Assembly (NCBI GenBank): GCA_964621445.1
Contig: CAZUNO010000004.1
Span: 62,001-126,000 of the forward strand
Reading direction: 5' to 3'
Length of the DNA stretch: 64,000 bases
Source: CAZUNO01 sp964621445 [NCBI: Candidatus Hadarchaeota archaeon]
Lineage (GTDB): Archaea > CAYQAE01 > CAYVLA01
Within the stretch, counting starts at the first letter, position 1, and the number at the start of each line of letters is the position of its first letter. The translations under genes and the position numbers were made by a program. Below the pieces are notes generated by a model. It had not been told where the DNA came from. It did no database searches and saw nothing but the letters and a program-made list of their open reading frames with translations. Positions 8,138 through 18,032 of this stretch are shown here, piece by piece.

Positions 8138-9448
8138 CTAAGATTTGGAAATTGCTCTCGATAAGGAATTACGGCCCAAAATCAATATATTGGCGGTCCA
8201 AGCAGCGTACATTGCCATCCAGGGCATCAGGGGAAAATGAAGTCTGCTGTGACCTATGGTAAGGAGAGAGATAAAGGTAAAGTAAGCCATGATCATCAGG
8301 GGAGAAATGGGAAAATTGGCACCCTTCCTCAACCGCCGGAAAAGAAGTGGCAGGCAGACAATGAACCCACCGAGTATGAGTATATAGTAAACCTGGTCAA
8401 CAAGGATGAGGATGTCGAAGAATTCAAGGTTCTCCTTGGAGATCGATTTCATCCCTTTCCTGTTCCACATGAAGCCCTCTCCGTCCTCATTGTAGAGATA
8501 GAACAGCTTCCGGGGCCATAACTTGACGGTTTCTACCGGATGGTTCATCATGTAGTTAATTGCCACCCTGCGAGCAACCCTGTTCCTCTCGTACTCTGCA
8601 CTGGTGTAGTTCACAAGGGGCTCGAGTCTATCCTGATACGCGGGATTATAAGTACCGGTAGCGTAAGGATTGTTACCATAGAGCAGGTTAAGTCCGTCAT
8701 TATTGGAGAGCATAAAACCTCCGAAAACCTTGTAGTTCCTTATAACCCATGGGGAAACGGTCAATCCCAGAGCGAGATAAAGAATAGCTGCGTTTTTAAG
8801 AGATGGTAGAGATCTCCTTCTTCCCAACATGATCCAGGAGGCCAGAATCACCAAAGGCACCAGCAGTGCATAGGTCTTTACCAGCACCGCTAACCCGAAA
8901 ACCACTCCACTTAGCAAACCCATAACCCCCTTCGCGCGGGATCTCATAAGCAGAAACACGCCCAGGAGCAACAGGAAGAGGAACAGGGTTTCCGTTGCCA
9001 CCAGCGAGCTATATGCGATGTGGTTAGGATAGAAGGCAAGCAATCCCAGGGCCAGACGACCGCACATTTCGGATGAGAACAGCCTCTTGGCCACCGCATA
9101 TGAGAGGTATAAGACCCCAATGTACAGCACAACATTGGCCACCTTCGCAACCCCAAGTGAGGGGCCAAAAAGGCTAAAATGTAGGGCCAGAAACCCCGGG
9201 TAACCGATTGGCCAGAAGGCGGTCGGCGTTCCATTGATGGTGTAGCCCCGATCCTCAGCTATGTCCATGCCCCTCTGGTAGTACCATCGGAAGTCACTTA
9301 GAGGCTGGGGGGTGACAAGACAAATCCAGGATAACCTGACGAGCAGGCTGGCGGTCAAACAGGCGGGAAGGAAGTATCTTGAAGATACTAATTCTCTCAA
9401 GAACCTCCTAAGAGATGAGAAAAGTGACACGGTGGCCGGTTCAGCCAA
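8138..9448 (-). CDS. GT-C fold membrane glycosyltransferase (GT39/ArnT-like)
   Basis: A 436-residue protein with about ten membrane helices. The first extracytoplasmic loop has the acidic motif PLSDFRWYYQ followed by GYPGF, the diagnostic arrangement of the PMT_2/ArnT-type GT-C superfamily, in which the Asp is catalytic. Such enzymes transfer sugars from polyprenyl-phosphate donors to lipids or surface proteins on the outer membrane face. Start assignment is uneasy. The frame begins with TTG 9448, but an ATG at 9456 followed by seven T residues is one base out of frame, so an eighth T would give a normal ATG start. Confidence 0.82.
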   Translation of the reverse strand: MAEPATVSLFSSLRRFLRELVSSRYFLPACLTASLLVRLSWICLVTPQPLSDFRWYYQRGMDIAEDRGYTINGTPTAFWPIGYPGFLALHFSLFGPSLGVAKVANVVLYIGVLYLSYAVAKRLFSSEMCGRLALGLLAFYPNHIAYSSLVATETLFLFLLLLGVFLLMRSRAKGVMGLLSGVVFGLAVLVKTYALLVPLVILASWIMLGRRRSLPSLKNAAILYLALGLTVSPWVIRNYKVFGGFMLSNNDGLNLLYGNNPYATGTYNPAYQDRLEPLVNYTSAEYERNRVARRVAINYMMNHPVETVKLWPRKLFYLYNEDGEGFMWNRKGMKSISKENLEFFDILILVDQVYYILILGGFIVCLPLLFRRLRKGANFPISPLMIMAYFTFISLLTIGHSRLHFPLMPWMAMYAAWTANILILGRNSLSRAISKS

Positions 9449-9517
9449 AAAAACATCTCACGAGTGAGTTTCAATAACCTGTGCTATCAATAATATCCTT
9501 TCCGATGGGCGAGGGTA

Positions 9518-10756
9518 TCAGGCCTCTCTCAATCTGGTAACCTCAACATCCTGGTAAAGACGCCTCTTGACCATCAGGCTCCAGACCACGAAACCGGCAA
9601 TGAACACCGTCGCCGCCACGCTAAACCATTCTATAACATAGATCCAGAAAAGGGCCCTGTCCTTGAGTTCTATGGCCTTGTGATCGAGTTCATCCATCTT
9701 CGATTCCATCTCAGTGAGAAGGTTCAGTGCTTGATCCCACTCCTGTTCCTTGTATAGCTCCTGACTACGCCTGAAATCAGCGTCGATGGCCTCAAGATCC
9801 TTTTCGACGGTTCCAATATTCGCTCCAAACTTTTCCACAAAGGCCAGGAGGGACAGGAGAATGGTCCTTCTCTCGAAGTAATTTCCCAGCCTGTAACGCA
9901 CCCTATGCACCAGTTCCAGATCCTGGGGCACGGACAACCCGGCTGAGTAGTAAACCAGGTTGCTGGCAAAATCAATATAGTATTCCCACTTCTGAAAGGG
10001 CTCCAATCTCCAGGGATACCAGTCGAAAATGAGGTTGGTTCCCCTCCCCTTCCCGATATCCCAGGTGGATAGCACGGGGTGCTTCTCCGGTATATCCATC
10101 TCCAGCAGGGTCTTCGCCCCCTGCTTGGTGCGTGTGATATGAATCTTGTAATTTATTGCCGGGCAGCTGTCCCAGGGGAGGGAGGATACAAAGGGATCAT
10201 CGGGGAGAGCAGGGGATATGTAAAACGCGGGTTTTGGTCCCCCGGGGCTGGAGTCATAGTTATCATTCGCCTTGAAGTCGACTGCAAATATCTGGGTTAT
10301 TAAGGTGCCCTCCCAGGATCTCTGGGACCATGACTCGTAACCGCCATACATCGCGGAGCCACCCGTGGTCAGGAAGCCCAGTCCTTCCTCAACCACCGAG
10401 TCCACCATCCAGGGAAAGTATTTGGCTGGAAAGTTGTCGACCGTGGCATCGCTGATCATGATAAGGTCGAAATTTGTCCTCATTCGTTCCTCGGTTCTGG
10501 GCATATATATTCGCATGAAGCGCTCCGTGGTTTCCGATTCGAAGATGCTTTCATAAAGGGGAACGGTCTGGGCGGAGATCAGAGGGTCCGTGTGGAGTAT
10601 GGTCAGTGGGGAGGCCGTTCCTGGGACCGCATCCGCCCCCATGTTTAGAACCCTCACCGCCCCCGTCTCGGGGTCTCTACGTTGCTCCATACAGTGGATT
10701 GAGGACAATGATAGGCTTAGGCAGAGCAGCAAGACCAACTTCAGGTTACGGACCAT
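9518..10756 (-). CDS. Membrane-anchored surface protein with a GATase-like domain and coiled coil, paralogue A
   Basis: A 412-residue protein. It has an N-terminal signal peptide (LVLLLCLSLSLSS then a Cys). An extracytoplasmic domain shows alternating beta/alpha segments (FDLIMISDATVDNFP, VEEGLGFLTTGGSAM) reminiscent of ThuA/class I GATase-like Rossmann folds. A long helical region follows (about 300-375), then a single membrane helix (VAATVFIAGFVVWSLM) and a short basic tail (VKRRLYQDVEVTRL). The same architecture and tail occur in the gene at 24.0-25.3 kb. ATG 10756 follows GGAG by eight bases. The function is unknown. The catalytic Cys-His-Glu of amidotransferases is not evident, so a binding role is more likely than catalysis. 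Confidence 0.75.
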   Translation of the reverse strand: MVRNLKLVLLLCLSLSLSSIHCMEQRRDPETGAVRVLNMGADAVPGTASPLTILHTDPLISAQTVPLYESIFESETTERFMRIYMPRTEERMRTNFDLIMISDATVDNFPAKYFPWMVDSVVEEGLGFLTTGGSAMYGGYESWSQRSWEGTLITQIFAVDFKANDNYDSSPGGPKPAFYISPALPDDPFVSSLPWDSCPAINYKIHITRTKQGAKTLLEMDIPEKHPVLSTWDIGKGRGTNLIFDWYPWRLEPFQKWEYYIDFASNLVYYSAGLSVPQDLELVHRVRYRLGNYFERRTILLSLLAFVEKFGANIGTVEKDLEAIDADFRRSQELYKEQEWDQALNLLTEMESKMDELDHKAIELKDRALFWIYVIEWFSVAATVFIAGFVVWSLMVKRRLYQDVEVTRLREA

Positions 10757-10901
10757 GATCAAGACTCCGGGGTCTCCCTATTTTTATCTCACCGTAGAAT
10801 TGAAAAATGAGGGCCGGGTCCTATGGTAATTTGATCGATCTTAACCTTTCGAAACGTGGGAACTACCGAAATTATAAGAGAGGAGATTACATAATGCTGT
10901 T

Positions 10902-11183
10902 GTGCGACATCATTTGAGGAGAGCCAAAGCCAGCCAGCATGGGCCCTCGACGGTGAGAAAAAGGGATGTCGAGATTCTGGCCCAGAAGCTGCATCAGGGA
11001 TGGCTGAACGCCATGCAGAGGTCGGGTTACCATCTTCCCTGTGATTGTCCGTCCCTTGACGGGTCCTGTCCCAAATGTTGCCCGGATCTGGTTGATTACC
11101 ATAGCCTGCCGTCTGAGATTAGGAAGGAGAGGCTGAATCACGCCACCAGCCTGACTCTTGACCTGGTCTGCGGATGGTCGTAA
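10902..11183 (+). CDS. RyR-domain-like small protein with inserted Cys cluster
   Basis: A 93-residue protein. EILAQKLHQGWLNAMQRSGY (about 24-43) and YHSLPSEIRKERLNHATSL (66-84) match the two helical halves of the RyR domain, usually read as (I/L)A-x-x-x-H-x-x-W and LP-x-x-x-(K/R)-x-x-N. Between them is a cluster of Cys47, Cys49, Cys56, Cys59 and Cys60 that could bind a metal. The start is uncertain: GTG 10902 is in frame, while an ATG at 10894 with the better AGGAG spacing is out of frame and hits a stop after seven codons. RyR domains in prokaryotes occur in signalling or conflict proteins; the ligand here is unknown. Confidence 0.55.
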   Translation: MRHHLRRAKASQHGPSTVRKRDVEILAQKLHQGWLNAMQRSGYHLPCDCPSLDGSCPKCCPDLVDYHSLPSEIRKERLNHATSLTLDLVCGWS

Positions 11184-11203
11184 TATCCTGATCTAGCACC
11201 GTA

Positions 11204-11992
11204 TTAGGGCATCACTTGGCAGTTCGGGCAGTAGTAGGTCGTGCGACCCGAGACGGTGATCTTTTCCACGTCTTCCCCACATCTGGGGCAGTCCGCCTCA
11301 GGATCCCGGTGTTGTATGAAACTGTGGCCAAAATGGTCCTGAATGGAGCCCTGGTCGGAGACCGCCTTCTCTAGTACGGCCCTCATATTTTTGTAAAGTT
11401 CCCTTATCCGGCAATCCTGGAGTTCGTTGGCCCTGGTCTTAGGGCTAATCCGGGACTGGAAAAGTATCTCATCGGCATAGATATTGCCTATGCCCGCCAC
11501 AAATGACTGATCAAGGAGCAGGGATTTGAGCATGGCCCGGCGGTTTTTGAAGCCGGCCTTGAAATTCTCAATATCCAGGTCCTCGTCAAGGGCGTGAAGG
11601 CCCAATTCCTTTGAATCGATATATGTCTGCAAATCGTCGGTAAACCCAACCAGTCCTAAGAGGCGAACGCAAACATAGGCCAGGTTGAAGCCATTTTCAA
11701 AACGAAAAATGACCTTGGAGTATTCTGGCCCGCTTTCCCTGAAGTACTTCGGGTTACCGGTCATCCCGAAGTGCATCACCACCCATTTTTCCTGTCCGGT
11801 GTTTAGAAAGAGGAACTTGCCGTGTTGGTATGTCTCCTCAAAAGACGAGTCCTTCACCCTTCTTTCAAGAATCTGGGGAGAAATATCCTCAAGTATACGG
11901 TCATCAAGAACCTTGGTTTCCACTATCCTATGGTGGAGAGAGGTTGAGTCAATGTATCTTTTGAATTCAGCTACATCGGGTAGCTCTGGCAT
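11204..11992 (-). CDS. Formamidopyrimidine-DNA glycosylase / endonuclease VIII family
   Basis: A 262-residue DNA glycosylase/AP lyase. Starting at ATG 11992 gives MPELPDV, which exposes the catalytic Pro2 (Schiff base) and Glu3 after methionine removal. The conserved Lys in YQHGKFLF is present. The helix-two-turn-helix segment AGIGNIYADEILF is present, as is a C-terminal zinc finger (CPRC near 240 and CPNC at 257). It removes oxidised purines or pyrimidines and nicks the strand. The family is common in bacteria and patchy in archaea, so transfer is possible. Fpg and Nei cannot be separated firmly by eye. Confidence 0.92.
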   Translation of the reverse strand: MPELPDVAEFKRYIDSTSLHHRIVETKVLDDRILEDISPQILERRVKDSSFEETYQHGKFLFLNTGQEKWVVMHFGMTGNPKYFRESGPEYSKVIFRFENGFNLAYVCVRLLGLVGFTDDLQTYIDSKELGLHALDEDLDIENFKAGFKNRRAMLKSLLLDQSFVAGIGNIYADEILFQSRISPKTRANELQDCRIRELYKNMRAVLEKAVSDQGSIQDHFGHSFIQHRDPEADCPRCGEDVEKITVSGRTTYYCPNCQVMP

Positions 11993-12047
11993 TTCCGTGA
12001 TCACATCCTCGTTGGTATTTCACCTGATACATGGTTAATGTCACTTC

Positions 12048-12794
12048 TCATTTTGATATTTCCTCATCCATCATTTCAATCAACCTGCCCGCGTCCTGGG
12101 GAGCGTATCCGTTCTGATCATTGTCGAAATAGCAGAACACTTCCTTTCCCTGATCCAGCCATCGCATGAAATCTTGGGTCCATCCCCGCAGGCCTTCCTT
12201 GCTATACTGTCCCTGATAGGGCCCATCCGGACCATGGAGTCGTGCATAGACGAAGTCCGAGGTCACCTTTTTTGGGGACTGCCTTTCATTGAAATCGTAT
12301 ATGCAGAAGGCCATCCCGCTGTCCTCCAGGATGTCATAGATCCGGGAATCGAACCAGCTAGGATCGCGGAATTCGAAGGCATATCTCAGTTGACGGGGAA
12401 GGACTTCCACGAATTGCCCTAGCCTCCGCGGGTTGGCTCCCCAGTTAGGAGGAAGCTGGAACAGAACCGGACCTAACTTCTCCTCCAGTGCACGAACACG
12501 TTGAGTGAAATTGCCTACCGGATCCTGGGGGTCCTTTAGCTTCTTCATATGGGTTATGTATCTGCTACCCTTTACGGAAAACGTGAAACCCCGGGATGTG
12601 GTTTTCCTCCACTGATCCAATGTTTTCTCCTTTGGCAGCTGGTAGAAGGAGTTGTTGATCTCCACGGTCTTGAAATTTTCACAGTAGAATGATAGCCAGT
12701 TTTCGCTACCCATCTCCTGGGGGTAGAAGTTTCCTTTCCAGTGATCGTAGTGCCAGCCGGAGGTACCGATGTGTATCTTGTCGCGAATGGTCAT
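12048..12794 (-). CDS. DUF72 (YecE-like) TIM-barrel protein
   Basis: A 248-residue DUF72 protein. It starts IHIGTSGWHYDHWKGNFYP and carries EINNSFYQLP, LGPVLFQLPPNW, AFEFRDPSW, YARLHGP and CYFDNDQNGYA, which are the strand and loop motifs of the family in order. The ATG at 12794 gives the family length; the frame extends much further upstream, but that part overlaps the divergent LigD-type gene and is not homologous. DUF72 proteins have a UvdE/AP-endonuclease-like barrel. The biochemical role is not established, although they often sit next to repair genes, as here. Confidence 0.9.
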   Translation of the reverse strand: MTIRDKIHIGTSGWHYDHWKGNFYPQEMGSENWLSFYCENFKTVEINNSFYQLPKEKTLDQWRKTTSRGFTFSVKGSRYITHMKKLKDPQDPVGNFTQRVRALEEKLGPVLFQLPPNWGANPRRLGQFVEVLPRQLRYAFEFRDPSWFDSRIYDILEDSGMAFCIYDFNERQSPKKVTSDFVYARLHGPDGPYQGQYSKEGLRGWTQDFMRWLDQGKEVFCYFDNDQNGYAPQDAGRLIEMMDEEISK

Positions 12795-12877
12795 TATTTT
12801 AGCTGTTAACGGTGCATACTTATTGCTTGCCCTACCTACCCTGAGTTGTTGGATAAAGGTATTTGAGGTGAATTGAG

Positions 12878-13471
12878 TTGAATGATGATCGGAAGCTGGA
12901 GAAATATAGAAGGAAAAGGGATCTGAGCAAATCACCCGAGCCAGCAGGGGGCGAGCTGGCCAAGGGAGATAAACCAATCTTCGTGGTGCAGAAACACAAG
13001 GCGAGTTCCCTTCATTATGATTTCCGCATAGAGATCGATGGAGTCTTGAAGTCCTGGGCAGTGCCCAAGGGCCCCTCCATGAAACCCTCGGTGAAGAGAC
13101 TGGCCATCCCCACCGAGGATCACCCAATGGAATACGCCGATTTTGAGGGGACCATACCCGAGGGAGAATACGGTGCAGGCGTGGTTCAGTTATGGGATAG
13201 GGGTAGTTATGATAATATCAAGGAAAAGGACGGGGATGAGGTGCCGGTTACCGAGTCCTACGATAATGGTCAGGTGGAGGTAGACCTGGAAGGGGAGAAG
13301 CTGATGGGGGGATTTGCACTCATAAGGACAGGCGGTGGATCCGATGAAAGGTGGCTGCTGATCAAAATGAGGGATGAAAACGCTGACCCCGATGTCGAAC
13401 CCACCGAGGAGATGAATCGCTCGGTAATGACCGACAGGACCATGGAGGAAATCAAGCAGGAAGGGGAATGA
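12878..13471 (+). CDS. Stand-alone LigD-type 3'-phosphoesterase
   Basis: A 197-residue protein made of the phosphoesterase domain that in bacteria forms the N-terminus of LigD. Metal-binding residues are all in place: His40, His46, Asp48 ([11 protein letters not shown]) and His82 (EDHPMEY), with VPKGPS and [11 protein letters not shown] following. The domain trims 3'-phosphates and 3'-terminal ribonucleotides to give clean 3'-OH ends during break repair, using Mn2+. No ligase or polymerase domain is attached, and no Ku or ligase gene is nearby. Start TTG 12878 follows GAGGTGA (12865-12871) at a 6-base spacing. It is divergent from the DUF72 gene, with which it may share a promoter region. Confidence 0.93.
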   Translation: MNDDRKLEKYRRKRDLSKSPEPAGGELAKGDKPIFVVQKHKASSLHYDFRIEIDGVLKSWAVPKGPSMKPSVKRLAIPTEDHPMEYADFEGTIPEGEYGAGVVQLWDRGSYDNIKEKDGDEVPVTESYDNGQVEVDLEGEKLMGGFALIRTGGGSDERWLLIKMRDENADPDVEPTEEMNRSVMTDRTMEEIKQEGE

Positions 13472-13561
13472 GTTCCCAATAGTTCTCTTTGATATCAAAC
13501 TCAGGCTGCGTACTCGTGAGATTAATATTCCCTTTAACTGTTGCGTTCATGGTGATTTCAC

Positions 13562-16232
13562 TTGCCTGCGGAGAAGCTCGAGCACATGTTTAATCCCGAT
13601 TCCATAGCCCTAATTGGAGCTAGCGAGGCGGAAGGGTCGGTGGGCCGGACGATCATGGAGAACCTGGATTCGGGATTCCAGGGAGAGATATTCCCCGTTA
13701 ACCCAAACCGGGAACAGGTTCTAGGAAGGGATTGTCTTGGTTCGGTCAAGGAACTCGATGACCCCGTGGATCTTGCCGTAATCGCCACCCCGGCAAAAAA
13801 GGTTCCCGGCATAGTTGATGAATGTGGTGAGACCGGGATACCTGCGGCCATAATCATCTCCGCGGGTTTCCGTGAAACGGGTGACGAAGGCAGGCAACTC
13901 GAGAAAAAAATCGAGGAAATCAGACGGAAATATGGAATGAGGATACTCGGTCCCAACTGTCTGGGGCTGATCGTGCCCAAGATCGGTCTCAATGCTAGCT
14001 TTGCCGATCAAATGCCCGAGAAAGGTACCATCGTTCTCATCTCCCAGAGCGGAGCCCTGGCGAGATCCATCCTTGATTGGTCGGTTGAGGCTCACGTGGG
14101 TTTCAGCGGCTTCATCTCCCTGGGCAATATGCTGGACGTCAGTTTTGGCGACCTAATAGACTACTTCGGTCAGGACCCGGGAACCAGAAGCATTCTCATG
14201 TACGTGGAGTCCGTGGCCGATGCACGAAACTTCATGAGTGCCGCCAGGGGATTTGCCAGGACCAAGCCCATAGTGGCCGTCAAGTCGGGAAAGTTTGCCA
14301 GGAGTGCTAAGGCACTGGAATCGCATACAGGATCCCTGGCCGGGCAGGACAACGTGTATAATGCTGCCTTTCAGAGGGTTGGAGTTACCAGGGTAAAGGA
14401 AATCGAGGACCTGTTCAACGTTTCCAAGATCCTGGAGGAGAGGTCGCCCCCCGAGGGGCCAAATATGGTAATAATAACCAACGCCGGGGGCCCTGGGATT
14501 ATGGCCACCGACGCTCTTTTGGAAAGGGGCGGGGAGCTGGCATCGCTTTCCCAGGAGACTATTGATGGGCTTAAGGAGTTTCTCCCTCCCCACGCTGGGC
14601 TGTTAAATCCAATCGATATAATCGGTGACGCCGGGGTGGAACGCTACAAAAAGGCCATAAGAACCTGCATCAATGACAACAATGTGGATGGCGCTCTGGT
14701 GATTTACACTCCCCAGGGTGAGGCCTCGCCCCAGGACCTGGCAGCGAATATCGTGGATGTATCACAGGACACCTCGAAACCGATTTTCTCTTCATTTATC
14801 GGTGGGAAAAAGGTGGAGCCCGGCATGAATAAACTACTGGAGGCCGACGTGCCAGTGTTCAGCTCGCCCGAACAGGCGGTTGAATCGTATATGTACATGT
14901 ACCAATACTCGAGAAATCTAAAGGAACTTTACCAAACGCCAGAGGAGCTCCCCGTTGATTCCACACCTCCTAAACACCACCTTAAGGCGATGATCACACG
15001 GGTCGCGCGTGAGGGTCGCGGGGTGTTGATGGAGGACGAATCCAAGAGAATCCTTGAGACCTACGGATACCAACGGCCGAGACCAGGGTTGCCGAAGACC
15101 CATCTTCGGCTGCCCAGATCGCCGATGAGATAGGCTTTCCGGTTGGTTCAAGGTCCATTCACCGGATGTGACCCACAAGAGCGATGTTGAGGGGGTAGTT
15201 GTAGGCCTAAAGACAAGGAAAGAGGTGAAGAAGGCCTATTCGGAGGTGATAAACAGAATTGAGGAACAGCAACCGGAGGCAGATATCCAGGGGGTAACGG
15301 TTCAGAAAATGGCAGAGGACGTGCAATATGAGTTGATACTGGGCTGTAACCGTGATGAGATGTTTGGGCCGACCATAATGTTCGGTCGCGGAGGGATTGA
15401 CGTGGAGATATACGAGGACATCGCGGTTGGATTTCCCCCGCTTAACCAGGTACTGGCCCGGATGCTTATGGAAGAGACAAAGGTATACGACCTGCTTTCC
15501 GGGTACCGGGGCAAGAAGCCCGCGGACCTGCGAGCTTTGGAGAAATATCTTGTTCGTTTCTCGCAGCTATTGATTGATTTTCCCGAGATAAAGGAGCTTG
15601 ATGTTAACCCCCTGGCGGTATTGGATGATGGTTTCCTCGCTCTGGACGCCAGGGTGATCATAGATACCAATATAGCCGTAGAAGGGGTGGAACCACATTC
15701 CCATCTGGTAATAGAACCCTACCCCCGACGCTACGTGCAGGAATGGGTAATGAAGGATGGAACATCGGTCACCCTGAGGCCCATCAAGCCGGAGGATGAG
15801 CCACTGGAGTTCGAGCTTTTCGAGACCTTCTCGCCGGAGACCTTTAGATTTAGGTTCTTTGGGCCACCGAGGGAGATGAGCCACGAGGACATGGTTCGCT
15901 TCACCAACATCGATTACAGGAGGGAGATGGCTATAATAGGGGAACTGGAGGAGGATGGTGAAAGAAAGATGCTGGGGGTTGGAAGGCTCATAATGGGTGC
16001 CGACGCCGAGTCGGGGGAGTTCGCCGTGGTGGTCGGTGATCCATGGCATGGTTTGGGACTGGGAACCAAGCTGGTTGACATGCTTATCGGGGTATCTCGT
16101 GACAAGGGCTTGAAGGAAATTGAGGGATTGATCCAGACCGATAACGAGGTCATGATTCATATATGCGAAAACATGGGATTTGAGATAGAGAACGTCGACT
16201 CCCAGACGGTTAGGGCAACCCTGGAGCTGTGA
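13562..16232 (+). pseudogene. ADP-forming acyl-CoA synthetase fused to GNAT acetyltransferase, interrupted by two frameshifts
   Basis: Domain order is CoA-binding (IALIGASEAEGSVG), succinyl-CoA-ligase-like with SHTGSLAGQD (its His is phosphorylated in ADP-forming synthetases), ATP-grasp, then a C-terminal GNAT domain (VVGDPWHGLGLGTKL). This is the layout of Pat-type protein acetyltransferases. The first frame stops at 15133 and a second runs 15168-16232. Between them the missing piece is readable: after ETYG (about 15064) a one-base loss moves into a frame giving PTAETRVAEDPSSAAQ and ADEIGFPV, and near 15141 a second one-base loss moves into the frame giving FKVHSPDVTHKSD. Without both lesions this is one continuous protein of about 890 residues. 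TTG 13562 follows GGTGAT by five bases. Sequencing error is a real alternative to decay. Confidence 0.85.
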
Positions 16233-16243
16233 GAAAAACCGGC

Positions 16244-16702
16244 CTAATCCTCATCCTCATCAGGAGCGGGGACGGTAAGCACGGGACACTTGGCGTTCTG
16301 AACCACCTTTTCTGCCACAGAGCCGAATAATAGCTTTTCCCATCCGGATTCCCCGTGGGTGGCAACCACTATCAGGTCCACTCCCCTATCCTCTGCTATC
16401 TCGGTTATCTGATCGGAAGCGTTCCCGTGGGCAACGATTGGATGCACATTGATCTCTTCATCCATCATCTCATCCGTTATCTTCTCCAACCTATCCATGG
16501 CGCTTTCCTCCAGCGTGCGTCGATACATGGGTACGTCAAAGCTAGTTGGTCCAGGTGCCGTTGCCACGGCCGGAATGGGGGCAACCACGTGAACTAGGTA
16601 CAGCTCACTTCCAAAGTGCATGGCGATTTGGTTCGCCTTTCTCAGAGCCCTGATAGAGGGGTCACTGAAGTCGGTTGGTGATAGTATACTTTCAATCTTC
16701 AT
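16244..16702 (-). CDS. Universal stress protein, UspA family
   Basis: A 152-residue single Usp domain. It starts with KIESILSPTDFSD and carries the ATP-binding loop G-E-S-G-(9)-G-S (HGESGWEKLLFGSVAEKV) near residue 120, then CPVLTVPAP at the end. The ATP-binding glycines and Ser are intact, so it should belong to the nucleotide-binding type rather than the non-binding UspA type. It is convergent with the acyl-CoA synthetase/acetyltransferase gene with only 11 bases between the stops. Its role in stress physiology cannot be specified from sequence. Confidence 0.92.
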   Translation of the reverse strand: MKIESILSPTDFSDPSIRALRKANQIAMHFGSELYLVHVVAPIPAVATAPGPTSFDVPMYRRTLEESAMDRLEKITDEMMDEEINVHPIVAHGNASDQITEIAEDRGVDLIVVATHGESGWEKLLFGSVAEKVVQNAKCPVLTVPAPDEDED

Positions 16703-16802
16703 TCAATCCATCTCCATTTTTATCCGTATGGGAAGTATTTCAAGGGAATAAATATGGTGGGGAATGGGTCGATTATTGCATCTGGGGCGAGGTCTTTTCA
16801 AA

Positions 16803-18032
16803 CTATGCCCGGAAGCCGGGAGTAACCGAGGTAGGGCCGCTCTGGTTTCCCGATTCATTTAGGTTCAGCTCCTGTGCCAGCTGGATATAGCGTATAATAT
16901 CCGAGCGGCCGATGATTCCAACCACCTTTCCCTCCTGGAGTACCAATAGCTGGTTTATATCGTTCTGAGCCAGCTTCTTGAAAGCCGCTTTAAGATCATC
17001 GGAAACATCAACCGTGTGAAGCGGCTCCTTGGTCATTATCTGCTCCACCGATTTGTCCTGCCAATGGTCCCGGGGAAGTTCCTTCACGTCAGAGGGGGTT
17101 ACAATGCCCACCGGTTTCTCGTCTACGCAGACCGGCGCTGCCCTAACCCCTCCGTGTAGAAATATCTCGTTAACAACCTTATCCACATCGGTGTCGGGAT
17201 GGATGATACAGGGAGTGTCTCTCATAACCTCTTTAACCTGAACGCCGGTTAGCTGCTCCCGCAGGGTCGCCTCACGCCCACTCTGGCTGGCTGCATTATT
17301 GAGGAACCAGCCGATAAACGCTATCCATAGGCCCCCTAGCAGATTTCCGCTTAGCAGTATGAAGAATCCAATTGCTATCAGGCTCCAGGCAAGGACCTTG
17401 CCAGCCCCGGCAGCTATTCTGGTGGCCTTTTGCAGGTTCCCGGTGAAATGATTCACGGCCGAGCGTAATAGTCTTCCCCCATCTAGGGGAAGCCCGGGCA
17501 GCAGATTAAATCCTCCCAGCAACGCGTTGATCAGGGCCATGTAGCCCAAAATTGCGCCAAACGGCGAGTCCTGTGCAGCTATGAGCAGCTGCATTCCGTA
17601 GAATATGCCAGCCAGAGCCAGACTGGTCACCGGGCCCACCAGGGCCATAAGGAATTCATCCCTGGGCTCCTCGGGCTCCTCCTCTATCTGGCTCGCTCCA
17701 CCAAATATGAAGAGGACTATGCTATTCACCGGCATCCCCCTCGACCGGGCCACTATGGAGTGGGCAAGTTCATGGACCAGAACTGAGAAGAAAAGCAGAA
17801 GAGCGGCGGAAGCCCCGATTATCCAGTAGATTGATTGTTGCCAGTCGGGATATTCCTGAGGGAAAAACCCTGCAGCAAGTGACCAGGTAATGAAGATGAA
17901 GGCAAGTATCCAGGTGAAATGTATTTGTATCTCTATCCCTGCGATGCTCCCCAAACCCAGTGCCCCCTTGGTCGAGGCCTTCTTGGGTACCTTAATATCC
18001 TTGGTTTCTCCTAATCCACCCATCAATACCAC
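16803..18032 (-). CDS. Site-2-protease-like metalloprotease (M50) with two CBS domains
   Basis: A 409-residue membrane protein. Zinc-binding HELAH is at 87-91 inside a helix, and LPGLPLDGGR (about 178-187) supplies the third ligand Asp. Together these are the diagnostic pair of the SpoIVFB/S2P family. Around six membrane helices occupy residues 30-240. Two CBS domains follow (VKEVMRDTPCIIHPDTD near 260 and VEQIMTKEPLHTVDVSD near 320), which usually bind adenosine nucleotides and tune activity. The enzyme cleaves membrane-embedded regulators. GTG 18032 is the first start; an ATG at 18023 is possible. The gene stands alone. Confidence 0.93.
   Translation of the reverse strand: MVLMGGLGETKDIKVPKKASTKGALGLGSIAGIEIQIHFTWILAFIFITWSLAAGFFPQEYPDWQQSIYWIIGASAALLLFFSVLVHELAHSIVARSRGMPVNSIVLFIFGGASQIEEEPEEPRDEFLMALVGPVTSLALAGIFYGMQLLIAAQDSPFGAILGYMALINALLGGFNLLPGLPLDGGRLLRSAVNHFTGNLQKATRIAAGAGKVLAWSLIAIGFFILLSGNLLGGLWIAFIGWFLNNAASQSGREATLREQLTGVQVKEVMRDTPCIIHPDTDVDKVVNEIFLHGGVRAAPVCVDEKPVGIVTPSDVKELPRDHWQDKSVEQIMTKEPLHTVDVSDDLKAAFKKLAQNDINQLLVLQEGKVVGIIGRSDIIRYIQLAQELNLNESGNQSGPTSVTPGFRA

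Noticed and set aside
12795-13127. N-terminal extension of the DUF72 frame
   Set aside because: It overlaps the divergent LigD-type gene and has no DUF72 homology; the family starts at ATG 12794.
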